This document shows, one piece after another, positions 55,636 to 64,000 of a stretch of DNA of 64,000 nt. The stretch comes from Bretschneidera sinensis (lineage: Eukaryota; Streptophyta; Magnoliopsida; Brassicales; Akaniaceae). The notes beneath the pieces are model-generated. The model had not been told where the DNA came from. It did no database searches and saw only the letters and a program-made list of their open reading frames with translations. Made by a program: the position numbers and the translations under genes. The stretch lies in NCBI GenBank assembly GCA_023935145.1, contig CM043697.1:54600001-54664000 (forward strand), read 5' to 3'. Position 1 is the stretch's first letter; the number at the start of each line of letters is the position of its first letter.

Positions 55636-58600
55636 TAAAGAACTTCGGATTTAATTCTGCTTAGAAATAATGAGAATATTTTGGCAAAGTTTTGAGAGAT
55701 AAAGAGAGAAGAAAAGAATGAAAAACGTTATCTAAAAACTTAGGATAACTAGGTATTTATAGGTGCAGATACACCTCTTTAAACGGTTCTGAAAGACTTG
55801 ATTTTTTTTAGTTGGAAACACATAATTTTTTAGTTTAAATGAGATTCAGTAGATTATGTCTATTAGTTTTTAACGGTTTAAATCGTGTTGGTTTAAAAGA
55901 CAGTTATGGTCATTTTAAAACTCACACCCTTTTGTTTAAATCACAACCATTTGATTTTAACTGATGTCTTTTGATTTTATTGGTTTGGACTTTATCTAAA
56001 AGATACCCAAACTACAGACACGAGATTAGGGTAAGGGCTCCTCTGCGATGATGTGCACGTGCAAAGTGCGCCTAAATACCAAGATCAGGCTTTGAAGCGA
56101 ACACGATGCATTGTACTTGAGTCTTCACTCTATCTCGTACAACACAAGTATAAAAAAAACCCAAATAAATGCTTATAAAGCACTTTACTTTTTCTTTTCT
56201 GTTAGGATATCCACATGTGAGTTATCCCACACCAGAAAAAATAAAAAATAAGAATGGGTTATATACATGTTTTAGGCTCAAGACTCATGAGCTTAAGCTT
56301 TTGAGTCATATTGGTGTCTATCCATGTATAACAAGCCCATGTTTGAGTGATCTTTCACCGTGTGAAGTACTCATGTTCCTAACAAATTGGTATAAGAGCG
56401 TGGTCCGAGTCGTTCACAGTCGTTTTGACTCTCATGGTGTTGCTCTGTGGTTAAGTCTCTGGATGAGAAGCGTTTGTGTGCCCATGGTTGTTTTCCCCAT
56501 GAGTACTCCCATGGTTGAGTTTGGTTTTGTTTATCTTGTTGATCAAGTGACCAGTGGTTCTATTCAAAGGAAAGTTTGGTATATAACTCACACGTGAGAA
56601 GGAGATTTGTTAGGCTAACCACGTACGAGTTATCCCACATCCAAAAAATAAAAAATAAGAATGGGCTATATACATGGTTTGGGCCTAAGACTTATGTAAG
56701 CTTTTGAGTCATATTGGTGTCCATCCATGTATATCAAGCTCATGTTCGAGTGATCTCCCGTCGTGTGAAGTACTCTCGTTGCTAACATTTTCTTATCAAT
56801 GTGGGACAAAACCAATTGAGTTTTCAAACAATCATTCACTCTCATTTTAAGCTTAATAGTTTCCCTTCTTTGAGCCTCATTTTCAACTAAAATCAATACC
56901 CATTAAATCTCTAACTTTAGATTTATTGAAAACACTTAATTAAAAGTAATTTAATTATCATTAATTAGCTTAAATTTAAACCTTAAAATGATCCAAAATC
57001 AGCTTTTACTGCTGATTTTTTCAACATACAACATGTTACTTGAAAAGATTTAAGAGTATTGCAACCAAATGACTTGTAAATGCGAGACGTGTGGTTTGGT
57101 GTGTAGTGAAACCTATTTGGTTGCTGATTTTAAACAGTGATCCTAACATTACGTACGAATTACTATAGGGCTCTCGTTTGATTTAAGACGGTGAGAACTT
57201 TAAGGTCCAAGATGCTAATGATTAGACTTGGATGACATTGTCAATAGCATCCAACGAAATGTACATACATGCAGTAATGCAATAATGTATAACTAAGGAC
57301 CCTTGTGTATTCAACCAAAGAGTAAACGAATTGAAACATGAGTTAAATCCCACCAATTTGAACCAAAGTTGCCATGTGATTTTACAAATTTACTCTTTAT
57401 TAATAGAAAGAATGTATCATGTTAAGGGCACTAATAATAATAAATACAGTAAAACCTACAATGGAAATCCCATCAATTTGCAGGAACTGAAAAAATAAAG
57501 ATGAGGATAAAAGAAAAAACAAAATTTAGAATAAGTTCTTTATACGAGACTCATAAGGTCTCATTTAAAATTTTCACTTTTACAAAAAACTTAATCATTG
57601 TGATCTATCATCTAACATGCATTAAGAAAGTTTTAAAGTTACAAACAAATCAAGACATCTTGATAAGTTTTAATATTCGATCTAAATTTTAATTTTTTCG
57701 TATAAAATTTTATAAAATTTTAAATTGTTGATGAAATATAGGTTAAATCATACATAAAAATGAAAATTTGTCCTAAAGTTTATACATGAGTTTTGCTAAA
57801 TAGTAAAGTCAGATATTGAATTATATTTTTGAAAGTATTCGTTTTTTGGTTGGAACCTAAGTAAAGTATGGAAATAATCAGATGATTGATTTGATTTGTA
57901 GACTACAAGTCAAAAAAAAAAAAAACTATTGGATGGCCAAAATTAATTATAGGATGAGATCGCCCTTTTTGGATGAGGGTGCCACGACTGGTTGAAAAAA
58001 ATGGGAAAAGAGATGAACTCGGGCCACTTTGTAAGAAGACTGTCAATCAAATCTGAAAAAAGGACAAGTTTAGAATCCTAGCATTTAAGAGGACAAATAA
58101 ATAATAGATGTTGATGCTAATTGCAAGAGAGAAAAAATTGAAAGTTGTTTTGGTAATTGATTTTTCTGTATTTATTTTAATGTAAGATTTATTTATAAGG
58201 ATCTTAAAAAAAATGTTTTCCACATTGATGATGTAGCAACATTTGATTTCTCGATACTATATAGAGTTTATACAATATCAATAATCAAATATAAACTCTT
58301 TATTAAAAATCTTCCAAAAAAAATCACTAATCGTGATGTGTAAAGTAAGTAAGTAGGTGAGCTCCCCACATACTCGTCAGGGAGTATTGAGCCCTAGCAC
58401 AAGTGAATCAGAAGTAGTCCTCACTGCATCTAAGTCGGGGCCAAAGCTAAAGATCACTCTACAATCTGTACGATGAAAGCCTTGGTTTAGCACCAAACAA
58501 ACGTCTATAGGAAGACTCAAATCCAAACATTTCTAGCAAAATGGACGAACTCTTACCACTAAAGCTCTTGTTATATATCTCTCTCTTTCCTTTTTCACAT

Positions 58601-59640
58601 TTTCCTAAATCCAAATAAGCTCTTTAATTCAGTAAATTGAAATGGGTTGCATCCAGATTTGTGACCTGTTTCATTGTGCCTGAAATAAAGAGGCACCATC
58701 CAAGAAATTTTTTTATGCTATGACGTACTGGCAGGCGGTTTGGTATGGATATCAATTTACAAATGTGAAAAGAATATGTAGCAAATTAATTTATTTGTGT
58801 TACCTAATTAGTCTCAAATAATTGGGAAAATATATATACCCCAATCAAAAGTCGTATATGGTTATATTTTTTTTATTTAATTGAATAAAGCATTTTCTGA
58901 ACACAAGATAAACGATTAGCAAGAATAATAAAAACATTCTTCTATGGTTAGTTTTATTTATTTTCTTTCTGCTATGGGATATGACTGAAGTGTTTTTTTT
59001 TTTTTTAGAATGAGGCAAAAGAGCAGGAAACAAATAAATACTATTTGCAGTCCACATGAGAGGATTTCTTCAATCCTTCTTTTTTCATGCTCCTTAGCCC
59101 AAGCCATTCTGCAAATGGCAAAAAGGTCTTTGTTGATAAAGAGGGGTTCATAGGGATTAGATGAAACACTGTCATAGAGGAGACTGTTCTATGAGTCCAT
59201 AACGCCCATACTGTTCAACCAATAGTGACCACCATTTCACTCTGTGGTGTTTGTGATGAAATAATCCCATAAAGAAAGTCTTGGTAGTGTTATGTGTCAT
59301 TGTTGTTCTCCAAGACAGATGATCCAAACAAAATAATCCGGAAAAAAAAATGTTAATAGAAGGATAGGTGATTGATATACTCATCATATGGATTACAAAA
59401 GACACAACATCCTTAATTGGTAGGAGACATGCATGCCTATTTTGAATAGTTCCTTTCACACCAGAAGACACACGTGTGAAGTATGTATGTCCTTGATGAT
59501 GGAAAATGTGTTTAATATAAAAGGAGCTTAGCATCATTTATGTGCACTAATGAGGCTTTGAGCTATTGGTTAATTTATACTAGATAAAAAAAATTATGTA
59601 CCGTGTTTTCTAATTTTTTATCATGCATTTGACATGACTA
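55636..59640 (+). repeat. Repeat X, copy 3 (reference copy)
   Basis: Parallels 221-1567 and 4926-8470 plus 45774-46201. It is interrupted only by a TRIM (56200-56787). It retains unoccupied target sites for the G-family solo LTR (CAAAT 58815-58819) and for element D (GTTAT 58861-58865), and a SINE-like segment on the minus strand at 58380-58570. Short frames are not conserved in the other copies. Confidence 0.8.
56195..56792 (+). mobile_element. TRIM element with TSD
   Basis: Two terminal repeats of about 180 bases (56200-56384 and 56608-56787), each starting TGTTAGG and ending CTAACA. They flank a 223-base core that opens with a primer-binding-site-like TGGTATAAGAGC (56388-56399). Perfect 5-bp duplications TTTTC lie at 56195-56199 and 56788-56792, and X1 shows the unoccupied site at 717-721. 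It encodes nothing. These are the features of a terminal-repeat retrotransposon in miniature, mobilised in trans. The 142-residue chance frame across it is rejected. Confidence 0.93.
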
Positions 59641-61740
59641 GAAAATATAAGGGAGTCCCTAAATATACACGTGTTGACACCTTAAAATTGATTTTTCTGC
59701 CATGCCACAATTTAGACCAATAAATGTGTGTTTTATACCTATTTGGATACTCCCTATTTGAGAATTGAAATAAAGGTTAAAATTTTGGTGAGATTGAATA
59801 CCACCATAAAAAAATATGGATTTTGATATTTTCTATTTTTTGATGTAGCATTCAATCTTAGAATGTACTTGACTCCACTTTAATTCTCAAATGGAGAATA
59901 TCAAAATCCATTTTATACATAAAATGAGAGTATAAAGTGAGAAGACATGAAGATAAAAATGGAGCATATTACTTCAAAGAATGATCAAAAGATTAACAAC
60001 AAGTACACAAGTGGTGGAACCTTGAAGCACATGTATTTGGATTAACTGAGGAATTCTCCCTCTAAGGCCAATAGAGTGCAAGAGTTGGTTTTCTTTTGTC
60101 TTTTGCCTTTTTCCATTTTCCACGTGGCATCTTCTTATTGGTTTGGTAGTTATGTAGGTTAGTAGAAGATATTTTTTTTACTTGTTTGGTAGACATGTGT
60201 ACTACACATGTCATGTTTTTATAGATTAGATAGTTATTTCCAAGTAGTGGGATGTTTCTTAAACCTCTATACCCTATATAAACGGATTCCAATTCAACTA
60301 ATAAAATATCCACAACTTTCAACATAAAACTAAATTTGTCTTCCCTATCACAAGAGTAGTTATAATGTAACTTAGGAGTATAAATAAGTAGCTATCGGAA
60401 TCCAGTTGTTAGTACTAAGTATTAGAACTTGTTGGTACAAATCACAATAATTTGCTTGAGATAGATAATTAAAAAGACTTAAGAAAATTTAACAGGTTAT
60501 GTAGCAATAAACTAAGGCGCGACACTTACTCTCTTTAAGGTGATTCAAGCTACTGCGGGAGTCACCTCTCGACCAATGCAATAGGACCACTAACTTGTCA
60601 CCCGAAGGATACAATATCATAAATTTACTACACTGTACAACTCTCTCGATTTTGCACTAAAATCAGAGCTCAAAGCTCTACAAAATATACTTTCTTTGTC
60701 GAAAAAAAAAAGAACAAAAAAATGAGAATAAAAGCCTATGTCATAATGAAGTTGGTTGAGGTATGTCAGAAAGACTCTCATGCAAGCATTATATGTACGC
60801 TTAATTAGTTAGGGGTTAGTCGAACTGGAGTTACGCATATTTTGTAACTTAATGTAACTCCCACACAAAAAATATTTCCACTAAAAATCTTCATTCTCCC
60901 ATATTAAACGTATATTTTGTTATTTATTATTTTTATTAAAATATCTAAGATTCTCTCAGAAATTTTAATAAAAAATAAAATACCATGAAAATAAAATTAT
61001 TGGGCATAGATACACCATTATGCATCATGAAGGTGTGCTCTACATTGAACCTTCACTTGATAATTTAGCGATTCTTATTCCAGAACCAGTAGTGGACCAA
61101 ACCTTGAACTATAGTTGCTTAAGAGATATAGGATATTGCTTAACACATATAACAATCTAGGTATCAATATGAGTTTTATTGGCCAGCACGTTATGACCTT
61201 GTGTTTATCCCAGTTTCATGAGCGATATAGAGACAAACCAAATTCTCCTAGGAAGCGGTCTCACTTCCACGTTTACATAGGTGAAATCCATCAAGGATGC
61301 TCCTGTAATTATAACACCCCACTCATAAGAGCTATGAATTTTCAATAATATTTTAAAACATCAACCTCTCATTTCATTACAGGGTAGATTCACTAACACC
61401 TTAGGACTTGAAACCGAGAAAGAGTCACTGAGCAACCATAGGTGTTGTTTTCTTCCTGCAGGGATCTTTGAATGGTCCTATAGGTAAAACTTTTAACCCT
61501 GAGGGAAACGCTTAGCAATCGTACGGGTGACTTTCAAAACTTGAAGGAGACTTTGAGCAATCATAGGAGACTTTCACCCCTGTGAAAGAATCACTAAGCA
61601 ACCCTAGGTGGGAATTTTTTTGGAAGAGATACCAAGCAATCGTAGGTGAATCTTTCCACTATTTCCTTATTTGTGTGAGTGGCACGCTTGCAAACTAATT
61701 CATTTTTTTTATATCTTTCGAGCTGAATTGTTTTGACAAA
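59641..61740 (+). repeat. Repeat Y, copy 2
   Basis: Matches 1568-3080 plus 4342-4925. The solo LTR of copy 1 is absent; GTATC occurs once at 61161-61165. A TATA-like box is conserved at 60275-60282. The frame at 61115-61348 is partly preserved in Y1 (4342 onward) but interrupted there; I do not recognise it. Confidence 0.75.
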
Positions 61741-62120
61741 AAATCAGCGTTATAAATTTGGCACACTTGATGGAACACGTGGATGACTTGGTAGTTGTTT
61801 ATGTTGAATTATGCTTCCACATAATTATAAGTAGGTGAATCATAATTATGGAAGTAATCAAGTTTGATATCTTCCAAATTGTTATGGAAGTCAATGTCAT
61901 TATGGTATCAAAACTTGGGGCAGCCTCAAACATACCCATACAATGGGTATCAAAACTAGGGGCAACCTCAAACATACTCATACAATTATGAGCGGAACCA
62001 AAATTACAGTCAATGTCAAAATCGTGAGAATATCCCATATACTAATTCTTATGGAAATACTCTATATGTTAAACCCTATGATGAAGATATGTACCATCAA
62101 ATAAATGAAGTGCTTGATAC
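61741..62120 (+). other. Unidentified stretch with a short tandem duplication
   Basis: Follows Y2 and has no match elsewhere in the window. A unit of about 55 bases (GGTATCAAAACTTGGGGCAG, then CCTCAAACATACCCATACAAT) occurs twice at 61893-61985. It could be decayed gag of another element; not recognised. It is cut at 62120 by element G (possible left duplication GATAC). Confidence 0.4.
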
Positions 62121-63008
62121 TGTTGGGATTTGTCTAAGAACTAAAGGGTGTAAAAATTCAGCTTCAGTCCCAGGTGTGCGCAGCAACCCAGGAAGTCCGC
62201 GCCTCACCTTCCAGCAAGGAAGAGTCTTCTACCCAGGTGTGCACCGCACCCCAAGAAGTCAACGCCTCACCTCACAGCAAGGAGAAGGGTTCACACACAA
62301 GTGTGTGTCGCACCTCAGGAAGGGTGCACCGCGACACCCAGAAGGTGAAGGTTGTGTGCTCTGGCTTGAGCCGTGGCGCCAGGCACACCTGATGCTTCAT
62401 TTTGGGCACTTTGGATTGATGCGTGATGGTTAATCAATACGCACAGGATCCCTTAGCCTTGTTGAAGGGATATGATTGATTGGTCCTCAAGATCAAAGGG
62501 TTGAGATTGACTTCAAGATAGGTTCAAGAAGTGGTGCACTATATAAAGGGTCACCTAGCTTCAATCTCAACATGACATGACATAACTTGTGAAAGTGAGA
62601 TTAAGTGTAAGAGTGCAAAGACACAAACACAAGAGAGACTCATTGTAGAGAGGCTGGTTGTTTAGAGAGAGAGTAGTATAGATTGGAGATTCAAGGGCCT
62701 TATAAGTGGAATTTTCTTGGGGAAAATTCCAAGGTAACTCAAGTCATTATCACTTTCTTTTCTCTTCTTTCATTCTTCAAGAACTAGAGGTTTCTTGAGG
62801 AGGTGTTGTTGTAACTTGTAAGAACTCATTGATTTAGTACAAAGGGCTCGAAGGAGCTCACGGGGACGTAGGGACATTGTCGAACCTCGATAACAAATTG
62901 CTTGTGTTCTTTCTTTACTTTGATTGTTGTTTCTGTTCTTTACAAGTCATTCTAGACTTGGATGTTTGGAAGATCACCACCTGGGCATCTTGAGGGTGAT
63001 TTCCAGCA
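62121..63008 (+). repeat. Element G 5' LTR
   Basis: TGTTGGGATT to TTTCCAGCA (888 bases). It is homologous to the reverse complement of the solo LTR at 7406-8419. TATATAAA at 62540-62547 is kept in both. A GC-rich island lies at 62165-62400 with repeated GTGTGCGC- and AGGAAG-type phrases. Frames here (62089-62433, 62174-62392) are artefacts. Confidence 0.88.
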
Positions 63009-63201
63009 GTGGTATCAGAGCTGGAAAAGATACCACCAATAGTGGTATTACAGCTTTGAATAGTGGTATCAGAGCTTTGGACAGTGGCATTAGAGCCAAG
63101 ATTGGAAGATATCGAAGCAAGCAACAAGAATCAAATATCAACTTCTTGGGTGATTCAAGAACGGAGTAGAGATCAAGATCTGATCGTGTTCTTAAGAGTG
63201 A
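63009..63201 (+). promoter_or_regulatory. Element G primer-binding site with tandem copies
   Basis: TGGTATCAGAGCT (63010-63022) follows the LTR, complementary to initiator Met tRNA. Three further variants of AGTGGTATCAGAGCTTTG begin at 63041, 63062 and 63083 with 21-base spacing. Internal sequence then continues to 63201, where an F-family LTR interrupts. The body of G is outside the window or displaced. Confidence 0.88.
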
Positions 63202-64000
63202 TGATTACGCTCAAACTAACACGCAGTTATTGTGTATAGTTGAGGTGTCGATCCCACGAGGTAAAGCGAACTACAAGAGAAGATGTAAACTTTAATACGA
63301 ATGATAAAGATCAAGTTAAAGAATCTAAGTTTTGATAATAAAGTAATGTGAGAAAATTGTGTAAATAATATGAAGAATATAATAAGGAAACAACAAGGTT
63401 CCGGGAATCTTCCCTAGGTTCATTGCCTTATTCCAATCTCGATTCAGTTGTTTTTATCTCGATTGCAAGTTTCACATCCCAAACAAGCAGTCGGTGTATA
63501 TTCAGTCAAAGCACATGTAAAACCTAATGTAATTGCTATGAAGTACTCTTTGATTTCGATTCAAGCACACCTGACCTATCCTATAGATTTTTCAAGAAAC
63601 GATAATATATCTTAATGAGAATATCGTAGTAATGGACAAACCTAAAAGATAAGTCTATCGGACTCAATTACATCCAAATAACTTGACATGAGAAGAGCTT
63701 GACTAGACTTATATGGAGAAGAAGCATGCAATCACCGGATTAAGAAAATCTAAGATAAGAAGAACATAAAGTGCAGCTGTCACATGAACCTAAATTCTTC
63801 TTGTTTAATCAAAGAATAACTCATAAACAATGTTTTAACAATAAATCCTTACAACTGAATCAAAAATAAAATAAGAACAACTACACCTAGGGATTCATCC
63901 CTTTGCCTTGCTTGGAGATTAGTTGGCCATGAGGTGCATGCTTGAACACCATAATGTCGAGCTCTCGCCTCAGTTTCCAGCCTTCATTGCCCCTTTTTCA
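63202..64000 (-). mobile_element. F-family LTR inserted in element G (runs off window)
   Basis: Starts TGATTACGCTC, the reverse complement of the F LTR end, and follows the reverse complement of 27500-28261 to the window edge. Whether it is solo or part of a full element cannot be seen. The left flank AGTGA (63197-63201) is the expected target duplication. Confidence 0.88.

Noticed and set aside
56169..56597. 142-residue plus-strand frame
   Set aside because: Runs from X3 through a TRIM terminal repeat and core. TRIMs encode nothing and the frame crosses the insertion border.
61115..61348. 77-residue frame in Y2 with a partial match in Y1
   Set aside because: The start region is interrupted in Y1 by a solo LTR and by sequence changes. 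Not recognised as any protein; kept as repeat Y only.
1..64000. tRNA or rRNA genes
   Set aside because: Only primer-binding-site complements and SINE-like boxes were seen; no cloverleaf-capable gene was found by eye.

Overview
This window looks like nuclear DNA of a flowering plant, probably a eudicot. It is AT-rich and almost entirely repetitive. It carries plant-specific retroelement lineages: Athila and Tat Ty3/gypsy, a Tekay/Del-type chromovirus, Ty1/copia, a TRIM and an L1-type LINE. I find no intact host protein-coding gene, tRNA, rRNA or CRISPR array. Every long reading frame is either a decayed retroelement gene or an artefact of LTRs and minisatellites. Lineage names rest on motif recognition by eye, not on a search.

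The substrate is an old non-coding unit called X-Y here. X occurs three times (about 221-1567; 4926-8470 continuing at 45774-46201; 55636-59640) and Y twice (1568-4925; 59641-61740). The copies act as natural empty sites. They show precise insertion, with 5-bp target-site duplications (TSDs), of a solo LTR (3081-4336), a second solo LTR (7406-8419), a TRIM (56200-56787) and a 37-kb composite (8471-45768).

The composite is a four-level nest. Element D (Tat-type, minus strand, LTRs 8471-8987 and 45254-45768) carries an extra antisense ORF with a gypsy-type transposase-like domain. Element C (chromovirus, minus, 12507-39242) sits inside that antisense ORF. Element H (Athila, plus, 20046-37622) sits inside an LTR of C. 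Element F (Athila-type, gag-protease only, plus, 26748-34199) sits inside the integrase of H. LTR divergence by eye agrees with this order: about 5% over the first 200 bases for F and clearly more for the others.

Region 46202-55012 is a rearranged cluster. It holds a minus-strand copia remnant E1 (gag-protease, two LTRs), a short LTR of an unidentified family inside it, LINE pieces in opposite orientations, and a plus-strand copia remnant E2 (integrase, RT, RNase H, 3' LTR). The right end has X3-Y2, an unidentified stretch, then the 5' LTR and primer-binding site of element G (62121 onward). G is interrupted at 63202 by a minus-strand F-family LTR that runs off the window.

The items most worth a second look are: paired hairpins directly after the Athila pol stop; an LTR module shared by H and F but missing from an older F-family LTR; the antisense ORF of D with intron-like segments and an upstream 48-bp minisatellite open on both strands; a 21-bp array repeating the primer-binding motif in G; and a broken secreted-peptide-like gene at 6943-7194.
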